Part shown: positions 1 through 8,401 of the stretch, piece after piece
Numbering within the stretch: position 1 is the stretch's first letter
Layout: the number at the start of each line of letters is the position of its first letter
DNA from: an uncultured Clostridia bacterium
GTDB taxonomy: Bacteria; Bacillota; Clostridia; TANB77; CAG-508
Length of the DNA stretch: 35,907 nucleotides
Direction: 5' to 3'
Assembly: GCA_947589445.1 (NCBI GenBank)
Contig: CANQAB010000005.1
Coordinates: forward strand, 1-35,907
Program-made: the position numbers and the translations under genes
Notes under the pieces: model-generated
What the model saw: only the letters and a program-made list of their open reading frames with translations
Database searches by the model: none
Told to the model about the DNA's origin: nothing

Positions 1-26
1 CTACATAGATTACATAACTACAATTT

Positions 27-494
27 TTGTACATCCTTATTTTTGATTTTTTGTTCATTCATATATTGACATTTATATTTAACGTTGATAAAAACATCTT
101 TAATAATAGGAAGATTCAATTATTTCTGAAGAAGAGAGATGGAGATCTGTATTTTAGAGTGTGGATACAATTACTATCAATAGCAGTTGAGTGTGGTAAC
201 AATGGACGATTAGTAATCGGAGAAAAACCGATTACCTACAGAGATTGTGCGAAGATTATGGGAAAAACTTCGGACAAGATACACAGAATAATGGAAGAAT
301 TCCTTGAGTTAGGAATGCTAAAAAAAGAAGGTGAAACGTTTCTAATTAAAAATTGGGAGAAGTACCAAAGCCTTGATAAATATGAAAATTATCAAGAAAA
401 TAACAGGCAAAGACAAAGAAAATATCGTGAAAAGTTAAAAACTGAAGGTGAAAAAAGTAACGTTACAGTAACGTTAAGTAACGCGGAAGAATAG
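27..494 (+). pseudogene. Phage replisome organizer, N-terminal domain protein, 5' end apparently damaged
   Basis: From about residue 20 onward the protein resembles the N-terminal winged-helix domain of phage replisome organizers, which bind the phage origin and recruit the helicase loader. The stretch NIFNNRKIQLF, the aromatic segment YFRVWIQLLSIAVE, and the tail with NRQRQRKYREKL and NVTVTLSNAEE are typical. The first 20 residues (MYILIFDFLFIHILTFIF) are hydrophobic and do not look like the usual start of this family, which begins near a WxKL motif. The only upstream start is TTG at 27, without a ribosome binding site. I infer that the true 5' end was lost by recombination or frameshift. 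The gene lies 64 bases before a DnaC-like loader, the normal phage arrangement. Confidence 0.6.
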
Positions 495-558
495 AAAAGA
501 ATAGAAGAGAATACAAAAGAAGAAAGAAAAGAAGAGAAAAGAAGAGAGGAGGATGAAA

Positions 559-1374
559 ATGGATTTAGAGAATATAAATTACAATGAAGTTATACACAAT
601 AAGCTTAAAAAATGTGAATTCTGTGGACGAGAATTAGAGCCAATAGGATTAGAATATCTATATGTAAATATATCTCCAGATTGTATTGAGTATCACAGAT
701 GTAATTGCAATAAAGCACAAGAATACTGGAGAAAAAAGGACAAGCAAGAGTATGAAGAACAAAAAAGAAATAGATATAAGGCAGTAATAAATAGAATTTA
801 TAAAGAAAACTATGTTGGAAGAAATATTCAAAATTTAAACTTTGAAAACTTTTATTCAGATCAAAATAATCAACATGCAGTAAAAGTTGCTAGAGATTAT
901 GCAAACAAAAATAAATCAAAAATGCAAGCCAATGGATTGATAATAACGGGCAAGTCAGGAGTTGGTAAAACGCATTTAGCAGGTGCTATTGCAAATAGAT
1001 TAATTGAAGATGGAAAGATAGTTTTAATGGGAAGATTAACAACATTATTAGATATGATAAAGGAAACTTTTAGAGATAATACTAAATCAGAAAATGAATT
1101 AATTGAACTATATTCCAATGTAGATATGATAATAATTGATGATTTGGGAACAGAAAGAATAAGCAGTTGGGCATTAGAAAAACTATACACAATAATACAA
1201 AATAGATTTGAAAATGGATTACCAATTATTATTACAACAAGGTTCGACAAAAAAGGATTAATTTCGAGATTTAGTTATAGCAATGACCAAGATTTAGTTG
1301 ATGCAACAATTTCAAAATTGTATCAAAAGTGTTATGGAATAACACTAAAAGAAATGAAAAAAGAGTTAGTATAG
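559..1374 (+). CDS. Phage DnaC/IstB-type ATP-binding helicase loader
   Basis: This is a AAA+ ATPase of the DnaC/DnaI type, which loads replicative helicase onto a phage origin. The N-terminal part has a CEFC pair near residue 19 and a later CNC cluster, probably a zinc-binding module. Walker A is GKSGVGKT at about residues 131-138 and Walker B is IIIDDLG at about 191-197. ITTRFD near residue 225 is the likely sensor region. An ATG at 553 touches the AGGAGG sequence at 547-552, so the ATG at 559, six bases after it, is the better start (271 residues). It follows the replisome organizer through a nearly pure purine tract. With no other phage structural genes in view, it is probably a prophage remnant. 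Confidence 0.85.
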   Translation: MDLENINYNEVIHNKLKKCEFCGRELEPIGLEYLYVNISPDCIEYHRCNCNKAQEYWRKKDKQEYEEQKRNRYKAVINRIYKENYVGRNIQNLNFENFYSDQNNQHAVKVARDYANKNKSKMQANGLIITGKSGVGKTHLAGAIANRLIEDGKIVLMGRLTTLLDMIKETFRDNTKSENELIELYSNVDMIIIDDLGTERISSWALEKLYTIIQNRFENGLPIIITTRFDKKGLISRFSYSNDQDLVDATISKLYQKCYGITLKEMKKELV

Positions 1375-1482
1375 TTGGGAAAACTAATAACTAACTCCTA
1401 TATAAGTTAATAATATTTTAATATAAAAACAAATAAATGTAAAGAAAAAACAAAAATTAATATAAGAAAGGAAGTATAAATT

Positions 1483-1797
1483 ATGAGAGATTTAAGAAAA
1501 AAAGTTTATGAAGATTATCAAATAATAAAAATAAATAACATTGAAGGAAGAAAAATAAATTTAAAAAATGAACATCATTATAGAGCTTATAAAATGGCTA
1601 GAAGAGGAGTTTATAGAGAAGGAATAAGAAAACCTTTTGAAGTCATAAAGAAAGGAAATAAATATATATTAATGTCAAATCCTATAACATTTAATGCAGC
1701 AAAAAGTTTAAATTATAGTGCAGTTCCATGTTTAATTAGAAACCCATTGCACGAATTAATATTGAATAAAATGTTAAAAACTTTAGATGTGAAATAG
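1483..1797 (+). CDS. Small ParB/Srx-like domain protein of phage type
   Basis: This 104-residue protein has a C-terminal half built like the ParB N-terminal fold: PFEVIKKGNKYILMSNP, then FNAAKSLNYSAVPCLI. That parallels the PIxVxxxGxxYxLIxGxRRxxAAxxLGxxxVPxxI pattern of ParB/Srx domains. The GERR-type motif is replaced by SNPITF, so nucleotide hydrolysis is doubtful. It starts with ATG 16 bases after an AAGGAAG site and ends just before a hairpin terminator. It lies about 110 bases after the helicase loader and probably belonged to the same phage early region. Its role is unknown; it could be a DNA-binding accessory protein. Confidence 0.5.
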   Translation: MRDLRKKVYEDYQIIKINNIEGRKINLKNEHHYRAYKMARRGVYREGIRKPFEVIKKGNKYILMSNPITFNAAKSLNYSAVPCLIRNPLHELILNKMLKTLDVK

Positions 1798-1800
1798 GCA

Positions 1801-1843
1801 AAAAAAGTACTTGGACTTGCTAAATAGGTCCAAGTATTTTTCT
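1801..1843 (+). terminator. Rho-independent terminator after the ParB-like gene
   Basis: The arms TACTTGGAC (1808-1816) and GTCCAAGTA (1828-1836) form a 9-bp stem with an 11-base loop, followed by TTTTTCTT. It directly follows the stop codon at 1797. Confidence 0.75.
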
Positions 1844-1850
1844 TAAATAA

Positions 1851-1922
1851 GGTACAAGTTTGGTACAAAAAAGGAACAAAAAGGGAATCAAAAGTAAGAA
1901 AAAAGTACAAAAACAGGTACAA
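1851..1922 (+). repeat. Short direct repeats of (G/A)GTACAA
   Basis: GGTACAA occurs at 1851, 1862 and 1916, AGTACAA at 1904, and a variant GGAACAA at 1873. All are in the same orientation in a 72-bp non-coding stretch. Such clusters are typical of integrase arm-type binding sites or replication iterons. The neighbouring phage replication genes make either reading possible. No integrase gene is visible here. Confidence 0.45.
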
Positions 1923-1937
1923 ATAATGTAGAGGTAT

Positions 1938-2067
1938 TGTCCTAGCAAGCACTGAATTTGGTAGACCGAAAAATCAATTTCTTGTCCCAGCAAGCAATGA
2001 ACTTGGGAGACCGAAATTTTGGCTAAGCTCAAATTCTATTCAATGGGATGAAATCCCAATCCCTTTT
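1938..2067 (+). repeat. Hairpin repeat element R1 with a partial tandem copy
   Basis: A block at 1981-2067 begins CTTGTCCCAGCAAGCAATG and ends CAATGGGATGAAATCCCAAT plus CCCTTTTT. Its ends are imperfectly complementary (TTGTCCCA against TGGGAT), and it contains a tight hairpin TGGGAT-GAA-ATCCCA. A partial tandem copy of the left half lies at 1938-1971 (TGTCCTAGCAAGCACTGAA). A related copy lies inverted at 16481-16565. No gene is seen between 1798 and 2157; that gap holds the terminator, the GTACAA repeats, this element and a promoter. Confidence 0.7.
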
Positions 2068-2089
2068 TATATAAAAAACTTGAAATCCG

Positions 2090-2120
2090 TTGAAATATTT
2101 TTTTAAATATGATATATAAT
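2090..2120 (+). promoter_or_regulatory. Probable promoter of the XRE/restriction operon
   Basis: TTGAAA at 2090-2095 is followed by TATATA at 2113-2118 (17-bp spacer), with TATAAT at 2115-2120 as an alternative (19 bp). It lies about 40 bases before the first gene of the restriction operon. Confidence 0.5.
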
Positions 2121-2157
2121 ATATAAGCTTATAGTTTATAAAGGAAGGAAATGAAAG

Positions 2158-2460
2158 TTGGACACATTTAGTAATTTTTTAAAAAGTGAAATGACAAGAA
2201 ATAAATATAGTCAAAATAAATTTGCTAAAGAGATAGGTGTATCATCATATTATTTAGGACAATTAATAAAGGGTGAAAAAAGACCACCTAGCAGGGAAAT
2301 ACAAAATAAAATTGTTGAGATTTTAAATTTTGACGAAACACAAAAGAGTAAATTTTATGATTTAATTGCAAAAGAAAAAAATGATATACCAAGTGATATA
2401 TACAACGAAATAAAATGTTCAAATAATTGGAATGAGATTAGAAGGAAGATAAAGGAGTAA
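2158..2460 (+). CDS. XRE-family HTH regulator heading the restriction operon
   Basis: This 100-residue protein is a Cro/C1-type helix-turn-helix DNA-binding protein. The HTH spans about residues 15-50 and reads YSQNKFAKEIGVSSYYLGQLIKGEKRPP. The C-terminal third is charged. TTG at 2158 is the start, because it follows GGAAGGA at 2143-2149 and the nearby ATG at 2151 opens a frame that stops after six codons. Its stop is four bases before the next gene, so it is the first gene of one operon with the nuclease and Hsd genes. It probably acts as a control protein that times restriction relative to methylation, which is inferred from position. Confidence 0.75.
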   Translation: MDTFSNFLKSEMTRNKYSQNKFAKEIGVSSYYLGQLIKGEKRPPSREIQNKIVEILNFDETQKSKFYDLIAKEKNDIPSDIYNEIKCSNNWNEIRRKIKE

Positions 2461-2464
2461 AATA

Positions 2465-4939
2465 ATGGATGATTTATTAAATTTACAACAGAGATTCAAT
2501 GAGTGTTTATTTAGAATACCCGACTATCAAAGGGGATATTCTTGGGAAAATGAACAACTTGAAGAATTTTGGAGTGATTTAACAAGCTTGTTACCAGGAC
2601 AAGATCATTATACTGGTATGTTATCCTTAAAAAAAGTAACTAATAAAGAAATAGAAATAAAAGCAGATAAGTGGAATGACGAAATTTGGCTTGTAAATTC
2701 AGGATATTCAATATATGAACTAGTAGATGGACAACAAAGACTAACGACAATGATTATATTAATAAATGAGATTATTACTATTTGTAAACAAAACAATATA
2801 ACTTCATTAAATGATATATCAATAGAGGAACTACAAGAAAAATATCTATATAAAACAAAAAGTAGTGGCATATTTAGAACTTATAAATTTGGATATGAGA
2901 TAGATAATCCAAGTGATAAGTATTTTAGAAAAGAAATATTAGGTGATTCAAATGCAGGGACTGCAAGTGAAACTTTTTATACACTAAATTTATTAAATGC
3001 AAAAAAATTTTTTAGTAAAAAATTAAATGAATTAATAATAAAAAAAGATAATAAGCAAGTTGAAATAGAGAAAATTTTTAATAAATTAACATTACATTTC
3101 AAATTTAATATGTATTACATTAATGATGATTTTAATGTCTATGTTGCATTCGAAACTATGAATAATAGAGGAAAGGCTTTATCACATTTAGAACTATTAA
3201 AAAATAGATTAATTTATTTATCAACTCTATTTGATTGCGATGAAGATACTAAGAATAATGTTAGAGAAAATATTAACGAAACTTGGAAAGATATATATGG
3301 TTATCTAGGAAAAAATAAGAATAATCCACTTGATGATGATGAGTTTTTAAGAGATCACTGGATGATATATTTTGGTTACCAAACAAGACAAGTAGGTAGA
3401 AATCAAACAATACCATATCAAAAATATCTTTTAAATAAATATTTTATACAACAAAATATAGATCCAGACAACTTATATGTACCCGATTTTACTTCAATAT
3501 CAATTAGTGAAGATGAAAATGAAGAGGAAATAGAAAATCAAGAAAATAATGAAATTGAGCAAGTAAAGAATAATCAAAGTATATTATTAAAAATCGAAGA
3601 TATACAAAACTATGTTAATAGTTTAAAAGAGTTAATACCATTTTGGTATGAAATGAAATGCCCTACAAAAGATGAAAATAGCGATATTTCAAAGTATTTA
3701 ATAAGACTAAATATTTTAGGACATATAAATGCAAGACCATTAATAACAGTATTACTATCAAGGAAAGATATTTCATATAGTGACAAAGTTCAATGTTTAA
3801 AAAATATAGAAAGATTTAATTTAATACATTATCGTCTTAATAATTATAATCCAACTTGGCAAAATAGCTTATTCTATAATTTAGGACGTGATTTATATAA
3901 TAAAAGTATATCAATCAATGAAGTTTTAGAAACAACAAGTACAGCAGATTATTTAAGTGAAAATAATGTTATTATTACGTCAGGAGTAATAGATAAGTTT
4001 AACAGATTATTTAAAAGGGATGGGTTTTATACATGGAAGTCTCTAAAATATATTTTATATATTTATGACTTGAGTCAATGCCAAAGTCCATCAGAGCAAC
4101 AACTTAATCCAAATGATTATTTCAAACAAGATCCAAGGGATTCTTATTCGGTTGAACATGTCTATCCTCAAAAAGCTACTGATGAATACTGGATAGAAAG
4201 ATTTAGTCAATATAATGGTATAGCTTTAGATGATAAGAAAAGAAAAGCTCTTTCAAGTAGCATAGGTAACCTTTTACCATTATCAAAAAGAGTTAATAGT
4301 AGACTTCAAAACAACTCATTTACTGAAAAGAAAGTAAGATATTCTAATGGATCAAGAAGTGAAATTGATGTTAGTAGAGAAAATGAATGGACACCTGAAA
4401 CAATATTAAATAGAGGCCTAAAAATTGTAGATTTTATGCAAAAGGAATTTGAGTTTACTTTTGAAAATAAGGCAGAAAAAAAGAAATTTTTAGGTTTAGA
4501 ATTTATGATTAGTGATGAAGATTATCAGACTGATATTGTTATACCAGAAATCTCCGAAGATAATAATAAAAAAGATAGAGAGATTGTTTTTAATGAAGAA
4601 CAATTTCAAAATTTAATAGCTAATTCAAATTCAAAAATAATAGAATTGTTTAATGAATTAGACAAATACATTATGGGATTAGGTAACGATATAAAAAAGG
4701 CAACAACATCAATATATCTTCCATATACAAATGGTAAAAACTTTGTTGAAATTTATTTCCAAAAGAATAATTTGAAATTAATTTTAATGCATGGAGATTA
4801 TAATGATCCATTAGATAAAGTTAAAAGATTAAATGATAGCTATAATTGGACTAATGATAGTTTTATGTTTATAGGAACTAAAGAAGAACTAGAATATGCA
4901 AAAGATATTATAAAGCAAAGTTATGAAAAAACTAAATAA
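2465..4939 (+). CDS. GmrSD-like nuclease: DUF262, DUF1524 HNH and DUF5655-like domains
   Basis: This 824-residue protein starts with a DUF262 domain: RIPDYQRGYSW near residues 18-27 and the signature DGQQR at 88-92. In GmrS/GmrD proteins this domain hydrolyses nucleotides and controls cleavage. A DUF1524 HNH domain follows: VEHVYPQ near 562, then GNLLPL near 600 and RLQN. The last 110 residues (LFNELDKYIMGLG, then NFVEIYFQKNNLKLIL) resemble DUF5655, a small domain often found with restriction enzymes. Known GmrSD enzymes cut DNA with modified cytosines. Here the gene is embedded directly upstream of hsdM, so it may supply a type IV activity next to type I restriction. Its own target cannot be read from sequence. 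Confidence 0.8.
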   Translation: MDDLLNLQQRFNECLFRIPDYQRGYSWENEQLEEFWSDLTSLLPGQDHYTGMLSLKKVTNKEIEIKADKWNDEIWLVNSGYSIYELVDGQQRLTTMIILINEIITICKQNNITSLNDISIEELQEKYLYKTKSSGIFRTYKFGYEIDNPSDKYFRKEILGDSNAGTASETFYTLNLLNAKKFFSKKLNELIIKKDNKQVEIEKIFNKLTLHFKFNMYYINDDFNVYVAFETMNNRGKALSHLELLKNRLIYLSTLFDCDEDTKNNVRENINETWKDIYGYLGKNKNNPLDDDEFLRDHWMIYFGYQTRQVGRNQTIPYQKYLLNKYFIQQNIDPDNLYVPDFTSISISEDENEEEIENQENNEIEQVKNNQSILLKIEDIQNYVNSLKELIPFWYEMKCPTKDENSDISKYLIRLNILGHINARPLITVLLSRKDISYSDKVQCLKNIERFNLIHYRLNNYNPTWQNSLFYNLGRDLYNKSISINEVLETTSTADYLSENNVIITSGVIDKFNRLFKRDGFYTWKSLKYILYIYDLSQCQSPSEQQLNPNDYFKQDPRDSYSVEHVYPQKATDEYWIERFSQYNGIALDDKKRKALSSSIGNLLPLSKRVNSRLQNNSFTEKKVRYSNGSRSEIDVSRENEWTPETILNRGLKIVDFMQKEFEFTFENKAEKKKFLGLEFMISDEDYQTDIVIPEISEDNNKKDREIVFNEEQFQNLIANSNSKIIELFNELDKYIMGLGNDIKKATTSIYLPYTNGKNFVEIYFQKNNLKLILMHGDYNDPLDKVKRLNDSYNWTNDSFMFIGTKEELEYAKDIIKQSYEKTK

Positions 4940-4989
4940 GGATGAATATAAAAGAGAAAGTATTTTACAAATAATAGGAGAGAGATAGA

Positions 4990-7083
4990 ATGAAAAATAG
5001 TTTTATTGATGAAAAAATAGATGTATCAAAAGAAGTGAATCTGGTATTATCCATAGCAAATATGTTGAGAGGACCTTATAAAGCAGATGATTATAAAAAA
5101 GTAATTATACCAATGACTATTATAAGAAGATTAGAATGTGCATTAGAAAAAACAAAAAATGATGTAGTTAAACAATTTAAAGATGATCCTAATACGCCTG
5201 AATTAATTCTACAAAAAATATCAGGATATTCTTTTTATAATACAAGTGAATATAATTTAAAAGAACTATTAAATGATTCATTAAATATTAAAGATAATTT
5301 TAAGACATATTTAAATGGATTTTCAAAAAATATTAGAGTTATTTTTGAAAAAGAGAAAGGGTTGTCATTTTATGATCAAATAGACACTATGGATACTCAT
5401 AATAGATTATATAATGTTATAAAAAGATTTTCAGAGCTAGATTTAAACCCTGAACATATAGATAATCATAAAATAGGATATATTTTTGAAGATATTATTA
5501 AAAATTACTCTCAAAATGCGGATGCAGGTGATCACTACACTCCAAGGGAGGTAATAAAACTTATGGTTAATATACTATTGTCCGAAGGCTGTGATGATTT
5601 AAATGAAAAAGGAAAAGTTGTGACAGTATTAGATATGGCATGTGGAACAGGAGGAATGCTTTCAACAGCTGAGAAACAGTTAAAATACAAAAATCCAAAC
5701 ATAGATATTCAATTATTTGGACAAGAAAATTATCCTGATGCATATGCTACTTGTTTAGCAGATATGTTGATAAAAGGACAAAAAATAGACAATATAAAAT
5801 TTCAGGATACCCTTGAAAAAGATGCTTTTCCTGATCAAAAAATGAGATTTGTAATAGCAAATCCTCCTTTTGGAGAAAACTGGGCTGGAAAAGATGCTCC
5901 AAGCAAAGAAGTTGAAGATATCGTAAAAAAAGAGAGCAAAAATCCTTTAGGTAGATTTTCAGCTGGATTACCTGCAGCTAGTGATGCACAAATGTTATTT
6001 ATGCAACATGGGTTATATAAATTAGATGAAAAATTGGGAAGAGCTGCTATTATTTCAAATGGTTCACCGTTATTTTCTGGAGGTACATCAAGTGGAGAAA
6101 GCCAAATTAGAAGAATGATGCTTGAAAAAGATATGATTGAGGCAATTATTGCTTTACCTACAGATCTTTTCTATAATACAGGTATTGGAATTTATTTGTG
6201 GATTTTTTCAAAAAATAAAAGAAAAGAGAGAAAAAATAAAGTTCAGTTAATAGATTGTACTTCGGAAAAATTTTTCAAAAACATGAAAAAATCTATGGGC
6301 AAAAAAAGACATGAAATAACTAATGAACAAATAGAAAGAATAACAAAATTATATAATGATTTTGAGGAAAATGAATATAGTAAAATATTTGACAAAGAAG
6401 AATTTATATATAAGGAATATGCAGTATATCAACCAATGCAAAGAGATTATGCAATAAATAATGAAAGAATAGAGAACTTAATTAATAGTAATTTTATGCA
6501 AAAATTTTATAATCAAAGTAGGGTAGATGAGATTGAGCTATTAGAGCCTATTCCTAGTAAAGAGCAAAAAGAGTTAAATAAATATAAAGAGAACAAACCT
6601 ATTTTCGAAGAAATTATTAATAAATTAAATAACTCAAAATCTAATAGAGTTTATATGCAATTAGAAAGTTTTATAAAAGAATTAGAAAAGGTATTAAATG
6701 GAGTAAGTATAAAAAAAGATTTTATTGCAAAAATTGCAAATGAACTATCAATGATGAATAAGGAAGCAGAAATTCAAAAAGATAACAAAGGAAATATAAT
6801 ATATGATATTTCCACTAAGGATATTGAATTAATAAAAGAAAATGAAGATGTTGAAGAACACATGAAAAGAGAAGTTTATCCGCATGTTCCAGATGCACAT
6901 TATGTATTTGAAGAAAATATGAATACTAAAAATCCAATCATAAAAACAGGAGCAGAAATTCCATTTACTAGACATTTTTATAAATACGAAGAACCTGAAA
7001 AGTCTGAAAAACTAGAAGAAGAATTCTTGAAACTAGAATATGAAATAAATTCCAAAATTAAAGAATTATTCGAGGAGGCTTAA
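4990..7083 (+). CDS. hsdM: Type I restriction-modification DNA methyltransferase, M subunit
   Basis: HsdM is the adenine methyltransferase of the type I complex, working as M2S for methylation. HsdM_N helices cover about residues 10-150. The methylase core follows, with DHYTPREVIKLM near 180, motif I LDMACGTGG near 215 and motif IV NPPFG near 290 for N6-adenine methylation. At 697 residues it is longer than the common 500 or so; the extra C-terminal part contains a segment beginning YAVYQPMQRDY and helical stretches, and is typical of one HsdM subfamily. The start ATG at 4990 follows AGGAGAGAG. hsdS begins one base after its stop, so the two genes are coupled. Confidence 0.93.
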   Translation: MKNSFIDEKIDVSKEVNLVLSIANMLRGPYKADDYKKVIIPMTIIRRLECALEKTKNDVVKQFKDDPNTPELILQKISGYSFYNTSEYNLKELLNDSLNIKDNFKTYLNGFSKNIRVIFEKEKGLSFYDQIDTMDTHNRLYNVIKRFSELDLNPEHIDNHKIGYIFEDIIKNYSQNADAGDHYTPREVIKLMVNILLSEGCDDLNEKGKVVTVLDMACGTGGMLSTAEKQLKYKNPNIDIQLFGQENYPDAYATCLADMLIKGQKIDNIKFQDTLEKDAFPDQKMRFVIANPPFGENWAGKDAPSKEVEDIVKKESKNPLGRFSAGLPAASDAQMLFMQHGLYKLDEKLGRAAIISNGSPLFSGGTSSGESQIRRMMLEKDMIEAIIALPTDLFYNTGIGIYLWIFSKNKRKERKNKVQLIDCTSEKFFKNMKKSMGKKRHEITNEQIERITKLYNDFEENEYSKIFDKEEFIYKEYAVYQPMQRDYAINNERIENLINSNFMQKFYNQSRVDEIELLEPIPSKEQKELNKYKENKPIFEEIINKLNNSKSNRVYMQLESFIKELEKVLNGVSIKKDFIAKIANELSMMNKEAEIQKDNKGNIIYDISTKDIELIKENEDVEEHMKREVYPHVPDAHYVFEENMNTKNPIIKTGAEIPFTRHFYKYEEPEKSEKLEEEFLKLEYEINSKIKELFEEA

Positions 7084-7084
7084 A

Positions 7085-8398
7085 ATGGGAGAATATAAAG
7101 ATAGCGGGATTGTTTGGATTGGAAAAATACCTAAAAGTTGGAAGTTAAAAAAAATAAAATACATAACAAAAATACCTGTGACGGATGGACCACATGAAAC
7201 TCCAATTTTTGTGGATGATGGAATACCATTTTATTCTGTTGATGGTATTCAAGATGGAAAAATTATATATGAACCATGTAGATATATATCAGTTGAAGAT
7301 GCCGATAGATTTGATAAAAAAGAAATACCTATAATAGGTGATATATTAATGGGAAAAGCTGCTTCTATAGGAAAAATTGCTATAATTGATAGAAAGATAA
7401 GAATGCAAATATGGTCGCCTTTAGCAATCATTAGAGTAAATGATAAAATTGTTAATAATACTTTTTTAAAGTATTATTTATTATCAGATTCTTCACAAAT
7501 AGAAATTGATTTAAGAAGTACAACAAATACGCAAAAAAATATTGCAATGAAAGATATTGAAAACATATATATTCCAATACCAAATTTAAATGAGCAAAAA
7601 TTAATTGCTAGTTTCTTAGACGAGAAGACATCAAAAATTGATAATATTTTACATAATCTTAAAAAACAAATTGAAATCTTAAATAATTATAAAAAATCTA
7701 AAATAACTGAAGTAGTTACTAAAGGATTAGATAAAAATGTTCAAATGAAAGAAAGTGGAATTGAATGGGTAGGTAAAATACCAAAAAAATGGAAAATAAG
7801 TAGAATTAACTACATTGCAAAAATAAATGGGAGAATCGGTTTTAAAGGATATTCTCAAGAGGATTTAGTGGAAGAGGGAGCATATACTATTGGTGGAGAA
7901 CATATAACTAACAATGCCATTGATTTGAGTAATCCAAAGTTTATTTCTTGGGAAAAATATTATGAATCTCCAGAAATAATGCTAAAAAAGGGAGATATAA
8001 TTATTGCACAGAGAGGAACATTAGGGAAAGTTGCAATTGTTGATAAGGAAATAGGAAAGGCTACTATTAATCCGAGCTTGGCAATTTTAAATAACTTAAA
8101 AATATATGACAGATATTTATATTATTTTCTATTATCAGATGTTAATCAAACGGAAATTGTTTTAGCAAATACTACAACTGCTATACCGATGATTAGTCAA
8201 CGACAAATATCAAGATTTAGTGTAATTATACCATCTAGGGAAGAACAAATAAAAATAGCGTCTTTTTTAGATAAAGAATGTGAAAAAATAAACGAAACAT
8301 TATATATTAAGCAAAAACAAATAGAAAAATTGGAAGAATATAAGAAATCACTTATATATGAATATGTTACAGGTAAAAAGAGAGTAAAGGGGGAATAA
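7085..8398 (+). CDS. hsdS: Type I restriction-modification specificity subunit
   Basis: HsdS carries the two target recognition domains that define the bipartite DNA site. The protein is an internal duplication: each half opens with a similar segment (SGIVWIGKIPKSWKLKKIKY near residue 7 and SGIEWVGKIPKKWKISRINY near residue 222). Each half ends with a helical spacer (LNEQKLIASFLDEKT near 176, EEQIKIASFLDKECE near 397). Its 437 residues match a full-length HsdS with two intact domains. The start ATG lies one base after the hsdM stop, with GAGGAGG just upstream inside hsdM. No second hsdS or recombinase is nearby, so shuffling of specificity is not indicated. Confidence 0.92.
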   Translation: MGEYKDSGIVWIGKIPKSWKLKKIKYITKIPVTDGPHETPIFVDDGIPFYSVDGIQDGKIIYEPCRYISVEDADRFDKKEIPIIGDILMGKAASIGKIAIIDRKIRMQIWSPLAIIRVNDKIVNNTFLKYYLLSDSSQIEIDLRSTTNTQKNIAMKDIENIYIPIPNLNEQKLIASFLDEKTSKIDNILHNLKKQIEILNNYKKSKITEVVTKGLDKNVQMKESGIEWVGKIPKKWKISRINYIAKINGRIGFKGYSQEDLVEEGAYTIGGEHITNNAIDLSNPKFISWEKYYESPEIMLKKGDIIIAQRGTLGKVAIVDKEIGKATINPSLAILNNLKIYDRYLYYFLLSDVNQTEIVLANTTTAIPMISQRQISRFSVIIPSREEQIKIASFLDKECEKINETLYIKQKQIEKLEEYKKSLIYEYVTGKKRVKGE

Positions 8399-8401
8399 GC
8401 C

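Noticed and set aside
7085-8398. Phase-variable specificity gene by inversion
   Set aside because: The internal repeats of HsdS are the normal duplicated structure. There is no second hsdS copy, inverted repeat or recombinase next to it.
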